From: Candidatus Saccharimonadota bacterium | GTDB lineage: Bacteria; Patescibacteriota; Saccharimonadia; Saccharimonadales; Saccharimonadaceae | Assembly: GCA_017433765.1 (NCBI GenBank) | Contig: JAFRGO010000005.1 | Coordinates: 40,622-104,621 of the forward strand | DNA length: 64,000 bases | Direction of reading: 5' to 3' | In this document: positions 41,647 through 53,554 of the stretch, in pieces | Numbering within the stretch: the first letter of the stretch is position 1 | Layout of the letters: each line of letters begins with the position of its first letter | Translations under genes and position numbers: made by a program | The notes under the pieces: generated by a model | What the model saw: only the letters and a program-made list of their open reading frames with translations | Databases searched by the model: none | Told to the model about the DNA's origin: nothing

Positions 41647-42234
41647 TTAGTTAGCTTGGACGCGATAGACGACGGTATCCGTGTAATCGCCAGAAGCTTG
41701 GCTCGCGGTCGTAGCAACACCGTAGCGAACGAAGGTCGATTCGGTCACGGTCGTGTTGGTCGTGCCACTCGTATGGACGGTAGCAGCGGAGCTAGCGGTC
41801 GTCGGAACAGGGTTCCAGCTCGCAGCGCTGGTCGCGCCAGCAGTGGCAACCTTTTGCCAACCCCAAGTGCCGTCACCAGCAGCGATAGCACCAACAGCGG
41901 AGATGGCTTCGATCTTGGCACTGTTCGGACCGGAAAGGTCGTTGTTATCGTCGCTATCTTGGAGGGTGATGTTGTAGCCCGTCGAAGAGTTAGAAACAAC
42001 TTCGAGTTCGTGTTGGATGCGGTTGGAGGAATCAGAACCATCGTTGAAGGAGTTCTGATCAATCGTCAAAGTATGGGAGGAACCACTCTTCATGGAAATC
42101 GCGAGGCTAGAGTTGACCGTGACCTTAACTTCTTGGGACACGGAAGTTTCCGCGTAGGACGAAAGCGGAAGAGCCGCAAAACCCAAAGTAGCAGCTACGC
42201 CAAAGGCTGCGATGTATTTTGAAAAATGAGACAT
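41647..42234 (-). CDS. Small secreted WxL-like protein
   Basis: 195 aa. Signal peptide cleaved near SSYA-ETSV. The mature protein is Ser/Thr/Ala-rich and beta-rich, starting with VKVTVNSSLAIS and ending YTDTVVYRVQAN, a pattern like the last strand of WxL domains. It has no anchor. GTWGW contains the aromatic residues expected of the motif region. It has its own leader (about 45 nt, TTGCAT-17-TAAACT promoter, AAAGGA) and terminator, so it may be highly expressed. Likely held at the surface by the DUF916-like neighbours, by analogy with Firmicutes WxL operons. Confidence 0.65.
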   Translation of the reverse strand: MSHFSKYIAAFGVAATLGFAALPLSSYAETSVSQEVKVTVNSSLAISMKSGSSHTLTIDQNSFNDGSDSSNRIQHELEVVSNSSTGYNITLQDSDDNNDLSGPNSAKIEAISAVGAIAAGDGTWGWQKVATAGATSAASWNPVPTTASSAATVHTSGTTNTTVTESTFVRYGVATTASQASGDYTDTVVYRVQAN

Positions 42235-42345
42235 GTTTTTCCTTTTTGTTTTAAGTTTTTATGTTGACCTTTTACTTTTCTAGTTTATCACGGTCATGTT
42301 TTAAATGCAAGACCTTTTTTAAGGATTTTTTATATTATATATATA

Positions 42346-43230
42346 TTACTTACGAGAAATGTCGGGCTTGAGGTAATCTTTGGCGTTTTTCTTGGCGAGG
42401 AGGCGAGCCCGGCGACGAGAAGTGAACCAAGCGACACAGGAGACGATAAAAATAAACCACATAGCGAGGAACCAGAGCGGACAGACAAAGACGAGCTTGG
42501 TGACGGAAGAAACTTCGTCGAGGTAGGAGATGGACTGGGTGACGCGGAAAAGGCCGAGCGCGGGGGTTTCCTCCCAGGTGTTGGTGGTGAGGAGGTCGGC
42601 GCCGGGGATGATGGTGTTGACCTTGGGGCTGGCTGCGGTCGAGTAGAGTTCTTCTTCGGTCAGGGGGTTGGAGATGCGGAGGACGTAGGTAGCGTCGGCA
42701 TAGGAGTTGCCAGTGTTACGCAAGCGAGAAGTGGTAGAGATGGGGGAGGAGAGGACGAAGGCGGGGACGTTGTTTTCGAGAACTGTGCCGTCGTAATTTA
42801 GTTCCCCGGAGACGGTGGCATAGAGGAGCGAGGCGACTTGGCTACGAGAAGAAATAGAGTAGCCAGAAGACTCGAAGTCGGAGTCGGAAATGCGGGCAAC
42901 TAGGGCACAGTATTGGCCGCCGCCGAGAGCGTTGTCGGGGACGGTGATACGATATTTTACCTCGACAAGTTCGCCCGGTTGGACCGAGCCGGAAGGTTCG
43001 TCGATGGTGATCCAATTGACGATTTGGTTGGCGTCGCTGAAACTGATGAAGTCGGTTTGGTATTTTTCGCCAGAGACAGAAAAAGGAGTAACCGAAACAA
43101 AGTAGCCGACAAGGCTGTCGGGGTCGGTGGAGGGATTTAGGACGCTAATAGTTCCCTCGTAGGTTTCGCCGGGGGTGAGCTGGAGTTTTTGGTAGCCCGG
43201 AGAGATACCAATCGCACGTTCGGCGGGCAT
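42346..43230 (-). CDS. DUF916-like membrane-anchored protein without signal peptide (paralogue 3)
   Basis: 294 aa. It begins directly with the mature domain (AERAIGISPGYQKLQLTPGETYEG), aligning with residues after the signal peptide in the two paralogues, and has the GGGQYCALVARI block and a C-terminal membrane helix with a basic tail. The ATG is one base after the TAA of the upstream secreted gene (TAAAATG), and no Shine-Dalgarno is obvious. The missing signal is odd: a frameshift at the junction, or translation coupled to the upstream secreted protein, could explain it. Confidence 0.68.
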   Translation of the reverse strand: MPAERAIGISPGYQKLQLTPGETYEGTISVLNPSTDPDSLVGYFVSVTPFSVSGEKYQTDFISFSDANQIVNWITIDEPSGSVQPGELVEVKYRITVPDNALGGGQYCALVARISDSDFESSGYSISSRSQVASLLYATVSGELNYDGTVLENNVPAFVLSSPISTTSRLRNTGNSYADATYVLRISNPLTEEELYSTAASPKVNTIIPGADLLTTNTWEETPALGLFRVTQSISYLDEVSSVTKLVFVCPLWFLAMWFIFIVSCVAWFTSRRRARLLAKKNAKDYLKPDISRK

Positions 43231-43231
43231 T

Positions 43232-43975
43232 TTAGGAACTCGCGTTTAGGGAAATTGTATAATCTACAACACCAGTGTAGGTCCCAGCCGGCTGGGTAGA
43301 GGAGACGCCGACGCCGTATTGGATGTCCAACTCGAAGCTCTCGATATAAGTCGAAGTGCCGTTAATAGTGCGCCAAGAGGTAGAGGTGGCAATCGGGGCC
43401 GTGGAGGCGGGAATGATGTGCATAGAATCGTAGCCAGTAGCGGCGCTCGCAGAGACGCTAGTACCACTGACAGTCTTCGACACCGGGATGACCATGATAC
43501 CCCAGGTAGAGGTGGAGCCAGAGAGGTCGGCACTGGAACTCAAAATAGCAGTAGAGGCAGCAGAGCCGACCATGGTCGCGTAGGAAACGCCGTCGACGGT
43601 AGTCGTATAACCAGAGGCGGGGGCGATGTTGAGCGACCAACCGTTGTTCCGGCAGTCTAAGGTGCCGTAGGTGTCAAGATTCTCGGTATGTTCGTCGATG
43701 TTGCAGATGACCTTGAGGCGGGTGGTGCCGAAATTGGAGATGTGCTCGCCGTTTTGCATGGTCTTGGAATAGACGCCGTTGCTATAGGTGACGCCGGTGC
43801 CGGCGGTGTTGTTGATGATAGAGATGCCGACGTAGGGAGCGATACCGACGTTGACCGAGACGCTATCGCGGACGAGGAGTTTGCTGGCGCGAGCCGACGA
43901 AAGAGGAATAGCAAGGCTACTCAAAACGGTAGCAATGCCAAAAACAATCACCAATTTTTTACTACCTAATATCAC
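43232..43975 (-). CDS. Secreted WxL-like protein, GTG start
   Basis: 247 aa. Signal peptide (about 7-30, ending ARAS), a Ser/Thr/Gly-rich beta domain, two Cys (VICNID, LDCRNNGW) likely in a disulfide, and a C-terminal strand YTGVVDYTISLNASS like that of the 41647-42234 protein (YTDTVVYRVQAN). STWGIMVIPVSK resembles its TWGWQKVA. The GTG lies exactly 6 nt after TAAAAT (43982-43987), so leaderless with GTG. First gene of a two-gene unit with paralogue 3. Confidence 0.65.
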   Translation of the reverse strand: MILGSKKLVIVFGIATVLSSLAIPLSSARASKLLVRDSVSVNVGIAPYVGISIINNTAGTGVTYSNGVYSKTMQNGEHISNFGTTRLKVICNIDEHTENLDTYGTLDCRNNGWSLNIAPASGYTTTVDGVSYATMVGSAASTAILSSSADLSGSTSTWGIMVIPVSKTVSGTSVSASAATGYDSMHIIPASTAPIATSTSWRTINGTSTYIESFELDIQYGVGVSSTQPAGTYTGVVDYTISLNASS

Positions 43976-44042
43976 AAGTCTATTTTACACGAGCGGTTTA
44001 TAATTTTCAAGGCATTTTGTGCCGTTTTTAGCCGAAAGTTCG

Positions 44043-44073
44043 TAAAAAATGAGGCTCTCGAACGAGCGAGAGT
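44043..44073 (-). terminator. Terminator after tRNA-Leu
   Basis: CTCTCG / CGAGAG hairpin (6-nt loop) followed by TCATTTTTT on the minus strand. Confidence 0.7.
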
Positions 44074-44097
44074 CTCTAAATAACAGGGGAAAATAGG

Positions 44098-44188
44098 TGG
44101 TGCGCCCGACTAGATTTGAACTAGCACAGCCGTTAGTCTGGCCACTACCACCTCAAGGTAGCGTGTCTACCAATTCCACCACGGGCGC
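44098..44188 (-). tRNA. tRNA-Leu(GAG)
   Basis: 91 nt with encoded CCA. Acceptor GCGCCCG/CGGGCGC, anticodon stem CTACC/GGTAG with loop TTGAGGT (anticodon GAG), long variable arm, T loop TTCAAAT. TATAAT lies 8 nt upstream on the minus strand. Confidence 0.95.
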
Positions 44189-44207
44189 ATAGGAACATTA
44201 TAACATA

Positions 44208-45944
44208 CTATGGAGTGCGGTTCAAGACGGTTTTTTCGACCGACCAAAAGTTGACTTCGGAGAAGCGATCGGTCGGGACAACGAGAATAGAGTCGGTGGA
44301 GAAGGTACGGGAGTTTTTGTTGTAGAAGTAAGACAAGTTCGACTGGTACAGACCGATGGCGGGAATGTCGGCGACCCAGTAGCGGAGGAAGGATTCGTAT
44401 TTGGCGGTGCGGAGCGAGGGGTCAACGGTCTCGCGAGCGGCGAGAATGAGGTCGTCAACGAGAGGATTGTTGTAGTTGCTGAGATTGTAGCCGTTCTGGC
44501 CAGATTGGGAGGAGTGATAATACGCGAACAAGTCGGCGTCGGCGCCGAGGTCGATTTCGTAAATCAGAATGTCGTAGGCGCGAGGGCGAATCACACTAGA
44601 GATGAAATCCTGGGTCGGGTCGTAGCTAGTGACGTTGACGTTAAAACCAAGACTGCGGAGTTGCTCGGCAAAGGACTCGGCGACGGCAGGGAGGGAACCG
44701 GAGTTGACGGTGACGAGATTGAGCGGAGCGGAATCCTCGGTCAGACCGGCGTCGGAAAGAGTTTTAGTCGCGGAAGCCTTGTCGTAGGCGGGGAAATCGG
44801 GCCAGGCCGAAAGGGCGAACTGATTCTTCAAAATCGGGTAGTCGAGAGCGGGGACAGAGCCGGCAACTTCGCGGAGCTCGGAGACGCTGATTCCCTTCTG
44901 GATGGCTTGGCGGTAGGTTTTGTTCGACATGGCGCCGCGAGAGGTGTTGAAGAAAGCGAAGACGCCAGAGTTGAGAGCGGTCTGTTTCTCGTAAAATCGA
45001 TTGGAAATGAGTTTCGACTTGTCGGCCTCGGAGAGTTCGGCGGTGGCGGTGACGGAGTTAGAATTGAGCGAGGCGATAATCATATCTAAATCTGGGTAGG
45101 CGTGGACGGCGAAAGAGTCGAGGAGCGGGCGACCGCGATAATAATATTCATTAGCGGAGAGATAGACGACGACCTCGCCGGCGGAACCGACCGGTTGGGA
45201 GGCATTGAAACTAAAAGCGCCAGAAGATATGGGCTTTTTGGAGAAAGAAGACTCGTTGAGATTGGCGGGCTCGACGGACTCGAGGATATGTTGTGGCAAA
45301 ATCGGGAAGTTCAGAACGGAGACGAAATCGGCGTAGGGCGAAGGAAGAGTGAAGACAATAGCACCCTCGTCTTCGGTAACCTTTACGCCGGAAAGATTGG
45401 AGGCGTAGGAGGTCGAGACGGCGGGGTTTTTGATTAGGTTAATCGTGAAAAGTACGTCGGCGTTAGTAATCGGCTCACCGTCAGACCATTTGAGCCCGTC
45501 GCGGAGGTGGATGCGCCAGACTTTGGCGTCGGAGCTGGAGGAGATGGAGTCGGCGAGGCCGAGGCCGGTGTGGCCGGAATAGTCATTCTCGGCGAGGTTG
45601 GAGAAAAGGAGACGAGCAAGGGTCTTCTCGGAATTAGTCGAGGCGAAAAGAGGGTTCAGCGAGGAAACCTTGCCGAGCGTGGCTTCGGTGAAAGTCCCGC
45701 CCGAAGCAAAAGAGGAGACGGAATAAGTGTCGGCATACCAGTTGGCTTGGGTGACGGCGAGAAGAATGACGGCGAAAACTAGCAAAAACCACTCGAGGAC
45801 GTTGAGGCGGACGAGGCGAACGTGAGAAAAACGCCGGATGACGTTGGCCTCGACGTGTTCGCGACTTTCTTCGCCGGCTTTGCGTGAAAGGCGAGAAAAA
45901 CGACGCGCTAGTTTTTGCCCACTCTTTTTGAAAGGTTTTTTCAT
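44208..45944 (-). CDS. Membrane-anchored family 5 solute-binding protein (peptide type)
   Basis: 578 aa. A basic cytoplasmic N-terminus of about 50 residues and one membrane helix (about 52-72) anchor a family 5 (OppA/DppA-like) binding protein outside: FTEATLGKVSSLNPLF, LRDGLKWSDGEPITNADVLFTINLI, ending with EVNFWSVEK. It presumably captures peptides for uptake, which fits an auxotrophic parasite. No permease or ATPase genes are in this window. The gene starts 3 bases after the secG stop, so it is on the secG transcript. Confidence 0.88.
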   Translation of the reverse strand: MKKPFKKSGQKLARRFSRLSRKAGEESREHVEANVIRRFSHVRLVRLNVLEWFLLVFAVILLAVTQANWYADTYSVSSFASGGTFTEATLGKVSSLNPLFASTNSEKTLARLLFSNLAENDYSGHTGLGLADSISSSSDAKVWRIHLRDGLKWSDGEPITNADVLFTINLIKNPAVSTSYASNLSGVKVTEDEGAIVFTLPSPYADFVSVLNFPILPQHILESVEPANLNESSFSKKPISSGAFSFNASQPVGSAGEVVVYLSANEYYYRGRPLLDSFAVHAYPDLDMIIASLNSNSVTATAELSEADKSKLISNRFYEKQTALNSGVFAFFNTSRGAMSNKTYRQAIQKGISVSELREVAGSVPALDYPILKNQFALSAWPDFPAYDKASATKTLSDAGLTEDSAPLNLVTVNSGSLPAVAESFAEQLRSLGFNVNVTSYDPTQDFISSVIRPRAYDILIYEIDLGADADLFAYYHSSQSGQNGYNLSNYNNPLVDDLILAARETVDPSLRTAKYESFLRYWVADIPAIGLYQSNLSYFYNKNSRTFSTDSILVVPTDRFSEVNFWSVEKTVLNRTP

Positions 45945-45947
45945 AAG

Positions 45948-46169
45948 TTAGACGATAAGCAATCCGATAATCGAGCCGACGAAGATGCAGGCGAAGACGA
46001 CGGTCGTGACGAACATTGACTTCTCGAGGCCGCGACGAGTGGTGATAATCTCGCTCGAAGCGCCGGAACCAGAGCCGAGAGAGGCACCGCGACTTTGGAG
46101 CAAAATCAGGAGGACGAGGAGAATGGCGCTGATAAAAATAGCAAATTGGAGCACAGAACTAATATCCAT
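45948..46169 (-). CDS. secG: Protein translocase subunit SecG
   Basis: 73 aa, two membrane helices with the conserved loop LQSRGASLGSGSGASSEIITTRRGLEK. Accessory subunit of the SecYEG channel. ATG 8 nt after TATAAT (46178-46183), probably leaderless. Followed within a few bases by the solute-binding protein gene. Confidence 0.93.
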   Translation of the reverse strand: MDISSVLQFAIFISAILLVLLILLQSRGASLGSGSGASSEIITTRRGLEKSMFVTTVVFACIFVGSIIGLLIV

Positions 46170-46209
46170 AGATATATATTATACCAAAAGGGGGGATAAT
46201 GCAAGGTGG

Positions 46210-47472
46210 CTAGTCGAAAAGGTTTTTGGACTGGAGGAGGTGGTGGTAGGTGATGGCGAAGCGATGGGATTCCTCGTCGATGCGGGCGATGAGGCGGGCG
46301 AGGTGGGAGTCGCGAGGAAGACGAAGATGCTCGCCGTCGGGCTTGACGATGACGACGGGGGCGTTGTGGCTGTGGTCGCCAGATTTGTCGCGGCCGAGAT
46401 AGAGGATGTGATGGGCATCGAGGAGGTCGCGGACGGCGTTGATTTGGGCGAAAGAGCCGTCGAGAAGGACGAGCTCGGGAAGTTCCCACTCGCTATGCCC
46501 GAGGCGACGCGAGATAACTTCGCGCATGGAGGCGAGGTCGTCTTGGGTGTTTTCTTGACGAATCTTGAAGCGGCGATAGGAGGAGCGGTGGGCGACGCCG
46601 TTGATAAAAACGACCATCGAGCCGACGGCGTCTTCGCCGGAATGGTGAGAGATGTCGTAGCCTTCGATGCGACGAGGAGGATGGTCGAGATTCAGGAGAC
46701 GCTGGAGTTCGGCGAGAGCTTGGTCGGAAGAAATGTCGAGGAATTCTTTGTCGCTAAAGATGATTTTCTTCTTCAATCCCTTTAGGCCATAAATCTCGTT
46801 GCGAAACTCGGCGGCGAGTTCGTAGTTCCCTTCGGCCGCGGCAGCGTGCATTTCCTTTTCTAGCTCTTTCTCTAGACTAGCGCGGCCACCGTTGAGGATG
46901 CGAATCAGGCGGCGAAGGTTGGCTTTGTATTTCTCGGGAGTGGTTTTGCCGTCTTCGATGCCTGGGGAGAGGCCGAGGTCGGAGTCGAGCGTGCGCTTGC
47001 CGTCATAGGGTTTGATATAGTAGGGGAAAATCTTGCGCAAGATGCGAAGGGCGGCTTCGATGGCGTGTTTGCCGTAGAAGGGGCCGACGTAGGTCGCGCC
47101 ATCGTCGAGGGGAACGCGGGTGAAGGAGATGTAGGGGATTTCGTCCTGCATGTTAATCTTCACATAGGAGACGGTTTTGTCGTCGCGGAGGAGAATGTTC
47201 CACTTCGGCATGTAGCGTTTAATCATCTCGGACTCGAGAAAGAGGGCGTCCATTTCGGTATCGACGACTGTCCAGTCGGTGTCAAAGATTTCGCGGACGA
47301 GGGCGGCGGTCTTCGGGTCGCGACGCTTGTCCTGGCGGAAATATTGGCGGACGCGATTCTTTAGGACGGCGGCCTTGCCGACATAAATTATCTCACCAGA
47401 TGAATTTTTATGAAAATAGACCCCTGGGAGGGCGGGGAGAGTTTCGAGTTTTTGCGCGAGATTGGGGTTCAT
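46210..47472 (-). CDS. uvrC: Excinuclease ABC subunit C, shortened (no HhH domains)
   Basis: 420 aa from MNPNLAQKLETLP, against about 600 in most bacteria. UvrC makes both incisions in nucleotide excision repair. Present: GIY-YIG nuclease domain (PGVYFHKNSSGEIIYVGKA), a UVR domain (about 190-230) that contacts UvrB, and the RNase H-fold domain with GYDISHHSG and LVLLDGSFAQINAV. The protein ends right after the RNase H fold, so the tandem helix-hairpin-helix DNA-binding region is missing. The start is one base after the stop of the upstream gene (TAAAATG); a start at 47541 would lie in that gene and is rejected. Confidence 0.94.
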   Translation of the reverse strand: MNPNLAQKLETLPALPGVYFHKNSSGEIIYVGKAAVLKNRVRQYFRQDKRRDPKTAALVREIFDTDWTVVDTEMDALFLESEMIKRYMPKWNILLRDDKTVSYVKINMQDEIPYISFTRVPLDDGATYVGPFYGKHAIEAALRILRKIFPYYIKPYDGKRTLDSDLGLSPGIEDGKTTPEKYKANLRRLIRILNGGRASLEKELEKEMHAAAAEGNYELAAEFRNEIYGLKGLKKKIIFSDKEFLDISSDQALAELQRLLNLDHPPRRIEGYDISHHSGEDAVGSMVVFINGVAHRSSYRRFKIRQENTQDDLASMREVISRRLGHSEWELPELVLLDGSFAQINAVRDLLDAHHILYLGRDKSGDHSHNAPVVIVKPDGEHLRLPRDSHLARLIARIDEESHRFAITYHHLLQSKNLFD

Positions 47473-47473
47473 T

Positions 47474-48100
47474 TTATTCTTCCGGTTCTTCTGGCTCGTC
47501 TTCGAGTTCGTCTTCGGTGGCGCGGAGGAGGTCGAATTCAAAAGTCTCGGAGAAATAGTCGGAAAAGTCGAGATATTCGTCGGGGGTGGAAAAGGCGGCG
47601 TCGGGGAAGGTGATTTTCACTTCTAACAACAAGCCGTCTTCGAGAGAGTAGCGAAGGAGGGGCGAGGAGGCGCGGTCGTAGGTGGCGAGGTCGGAAACGA
47701 AGTCGCGAAGAGCGGCCGCGGACTCGGAGCCGATTTGGTCGGAAAAGGCTTCGCTCCAGAGGTCGATAGACCACCAAACGGCGTCAAAATCGGCGAAAAG
47801 TTCTGCAAAGTCGGCATAGGCGAGGGCGCGGAAGAACTTGCCGAGGCCGGAAGTTTTTAGAAAGAGATATTCATTTCTATCAATTTTTAGTTCCGCGGAG
47901 AAAGAGGCGAGGGTGGAAGTCTCGGAGCGGAGGGAGAGGTCAAGAGTGGCGTCGAGGGGGAAAGTAGGGACAGCTTGGACGGGAGAGGAGTTTCCACTAG
48001 AGGTCGAGGCGAGGTTCGTCATATAGTTCAAAAAATTGAGCCCGCCGAGCGAGGCAAAGAAAAAAGTCAGAACCGAGAGGATGACGGCGAAGTGTTTCAT
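47474..48100 (-). CDS. Secreted/anchored hypothetical protein upstream of uvrC
   Basis: 208 aa from MKHFAVILSVLTFFFASLGG. A signal peptide or N-terminal anchor (about 1-22) is followed by an acidic extracytoplasmic domain with many Phe, Asp and Ser, and an extremely acidic tail (EDELEDEPEEPEE). No family recognised. ATG 6 nt after TATAAT (48107-48112), leaderless; an ATG at 48166 lies upstream of the predicted transcript start. Its TAA precedes the uvrC ATG by one base, so both are probably co-translated, an odd pairing. Confidence 0.7.
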   Translation of the reverse strand: MKHFAVILSVLTFFFASLGGLNFLNYMTNLASTSSGNSSPVQAVPTFPLDATLDLSLRSETSTLASFSAELKIDRNEYLFLKTSGLGKFFRALAYADFAELFADFDAVWWSIDLWSEAFSDQIGSESAAALRDFVSDLATYDRASSPLLRYSLEDGLLLEVKITFPDAAFSTPDEYLDFSDYFSETFEFDLLRATEDELEDEPEEPEE

Positions 48101-48161
48101 AGGGATATTATAACATAAAAGATAGAGGAGGGAAAAAGTAGTTTTCTCGCGGGCTTTGTGA

Positions 48162-49481
<1,320 letters not shown>

Positions 49482-49597
49482 CCTGGGTTGGTAGGAGTGG
49501 GTGGTTTTTGCGTGAGTTCCGTGTAGATTTTGGCGAGTTTTGTGTGGGGTTTTGTGTGGGGTTTGGAACTCAAAAGGAATTGCCGGCTTAACGGTAT
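49482..49597 (-). ncRNA. Candidate small RNA with C/A-rich loop, between eno and ligA
   Basis: A strong minus-strand promoter fires into this gap. The predicted RNA has a 7-bp stem GAGUUCC/GGAACUC (49565-49571 and 49514-49520) closing a 44-nt, G-poor loop with two copies of CCCCACACAAAA. No credible ORF or clear terminator is seen, so the 3' end may run antisense into eno. C-rich single-stranded loops commonly pair with Shine-Dalgarno sites; that role is inference. Confidence 0.4.
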
Positions 49598-49603
49598 GTT
49601 AGC

Positions 49604-51639
<2,036 letters not shown>

Positions 51640-51642
51640 TTA

Positions 51643-52680
51643 CTACAACATCTTGCGATAGTATAAGTATAAATAGACGGAAATGTAGATAAAGGAAAAG
51701 TAGGTGGTGGCGAGGAGGAAGAAGGAGACGAGGGGGATATTGGCGAGGAAGTCGAAGTTGGCCTTGAAAAAACTGTCAAGGAGAATGATAGGTAGCATAA
51801 TCACGACGGAGACGAAGGCGATGATGACGAAGAGGAAGAGAAGGCGGGCGAGGAGCTTCAAACGGCGGCCAAAGATGAGCTCGCGGGCACTCACGAGTGC
51901 TTCGCGCGGGTAGAGGCCCGGAACGGTGGCGGCGACGAGGGCGACGAGGGAGCTGGTAACGAGGTAGCCAGAGAGTAGGAGCATGAGGCCGGCGAAGACG
52001 AGAAAAATCAGGGCGTAGAAGGGGGTGGCGAAGAAGTCGGTCTGGAGCGCGGCCGAATAGAGAATGATGGTCGCGAAAACTGGGATGAGCTCAACGAGGA
52101 TGACGAGGAGGATGACAAAAACGGAGAGGAAAGGGGTCATGGAGTTGTAGAGGGCGGCGCGGAGGGTGACTTTCTCGCCGGCGAGGAGGAAGCGAGCGAG
52201 GTAGATGGAGATGAGGAAAATTGTGACGAAAACGAGGAGGAGAATCAGGCCTTGACCCTCGGAGAGGGAGGCGGAGAGGCCGCCGGTCGAGAGGGTGGAG
52301 AGGAGAAGGAGGCTGGCTTTGGCGAAGTTGCCGAGGTTGGCGGAGGAAAATTCGGAGGAGTTGGATTCGATAGCAGAGCGGGCGGCGTCGAGGCTGGACT
52401 GGGAGAGGAGGCCGACGAAGAACGTCGAGGCGAGAACGGCGAGGAGGAGGAGGCCGCCAAACAGACGCCAGTTTCGGAAAATGAGAGCGAAAGTTTCTCC
52501 AGCGAGAGTGAAGACGTTGGGGGCTTCGAAGTCGTCGGCGATTTCTTCGCGGTAGGTGCGACGAAAGGAGCGGTGGGGGGAGCGGGAAGGGGACTTCAGG
52601 GCGGATGTTGTAAATTTTACAACATTTGACAGGGGTGAATGAGCGGATTTTTTCGACTGTTTAGAATTTGGTTTTTGCAT
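51643..52680 (-). CDS. Multi-pass membrane protein, unknown
   Basis: 345 aa. A basic, Ser-rich cytoplasmic N-terminus (about 1-70) is followed by about six membrane helices, with a large loop after the first (about 110-150). The layout resembles the membrane domain of glycerophosphodiester phosphodiesterase-like or DUF975-type proteins, but no motif settles this. The start overlaps the end of htpX by 20 nt, so it is the third gene of the lemA2-htpX operon. Palindrome copy 4 lies in the N-terminal coding part (SNVVKFTTS). Confidence 0.7.
   Translation of the reverse strand: MQKPNSKQSKKSAHSPLSNVVKFTTSALKSPSRSPHRSFRRTYREEIADDFEAPNVFTLAGETFALIFRNWRLFGGLLLLAVLASTFFVGLLSQSSLDAARSAIESNSSEFSSANLGNFAKASLLLLSTLSTGGLSASLSEGQGLILLLVFVTIFLISIYLARFLLAGEKVTLRAALYNSMTPFLSVFVILLVILVELIPVFATIILYSAALQTDFFATPFYALIFLVFAGLMLLLSGYLVTSSLVALVAATVPGLYPREALVSARELIFGRRLKLLARLLFLFVIIAFVSVVIMLPIILLDSFFKANFDFLANIPLVSFFLLATTYFSFIYISVYLYLYYRKML
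52606..52624. repeat. Palindrome TGTTGTAA-ATT-TTACAACA, copy 4
   Basis: Perfect 8-bp arms inside the membrane-protein gene, in the codons of its basic N-terminal tail. Confidence 0.85.
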
Positions 52681-53542
52681 CCTCGAGCCTCTTGATACGT
52701 TTTTCGATGGGCGGATGGGTGCTGAACAAGTTGGAGAGGAAGCCTTTTTCTAGGGGGTTGTTGATATACATGGCTTCGGTGGCGGGGTTCTGGGCGCGCA
52801 TGGGGCGGGAGTGGGTGTCGAGCTTTTTCAGCGCGGAAATCATGCCCTCGGGATAGCGGGTGATGTGGGCGGCGGACATATCGGCGAGATATTCGCGCTC
52901 GCGAGAAACGGCAAACTGGGTCAGGGCGGCGACGATGGGGGCAACGATAGCAGTGATAACGAATAAAATAATACCGATAGGGCTGGAATTATCACCACTA
53001 TTGCGGCTGCGACCGCGGAAGGCGAAGCGCCAGCCGATGTCGGAGATGACGCCGATGAGCGAGACAAGGCCGAAAACGATGGTTGAGACGCGGATGTCGT
53101 AGTTCTTCACATGGGACATTTCGTGGGCCATGACGGCGGTCAGTTCCCTGTCGTCCATGATGTCGAGGAGGCCGGTGGTGGCGCAGACGAGAGCGTGCTT
53201 CGGGTCGCGACCAGAGGCGAAAGCATTGGGCGCGGAATCTTCGATAATATAGACGTCCGGCATAGGCAAGCCGGTGGTGATAGAGAGGTTTTCGACGATA
53301 TTATAGAGGCGACGGTTGTCTTTCTTCTCAATCTTTTTGGCGCCGGTGAGGGCGACGGCGAGGCGACTAGCGAGGAAATATTGGAACAGAACATAGAGAA
53401 GCGAAAAAGCCAAAAAATAGACCGTCAGGAAATAGTCGTCGTTGGCCCAGCCGAAGAGAAAACCAATCGCGGAAACAAGGAGAACAAAGCCAATCATCAG
53501 AAAGACAGTGTTCCTCTTGTTTGCCGCGATGTTTTTGTACAT
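52661..53542 (-). CDS. htpX: Zinc metalloprotease HtpX
   Basis: 293 aa. Membrane-bound M48 protease for quality control of membrane proteins. Two N-terminal helices (about 14-30 and 38-57), zinc motif HEMSH (His140, Glu141, His144), third ligand in SREREYLADMSAA, and further helices between (about 155-175, 190-210). It lies 12 bases after lemA2, a pairing seen in many bacteria. Complete, no oddity. Confidence 0.96.
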   Translation of the reverse strand: MYKNIAANKRNTVFLMIGFVLLVSAIGFLFGWANDDYFLTVYFLAFSLLYVLFQYFLASRLAVALTGAKKIEKKDNRRLYNIVENLSITTGLPMPDVYIIEDSAPNAFASGRDPKHALVCATTGLLDIMDDRELTAVMAHEMSHVKNYDIRVSTIVFGLVSLIGVISDIGWRFAFRGRSRNSGDNSSPIGIILFVITAIVAPIVAALTQFAVSREREYLADMSAAHITRYPEGMISALKKLDTHSRPMRAQNPATEAMYINNPLEKGFLSNLFSTHPPIEKRIKRLEDAKTKF

Positions 53543-53554
53543 GGAAACTCCGAA

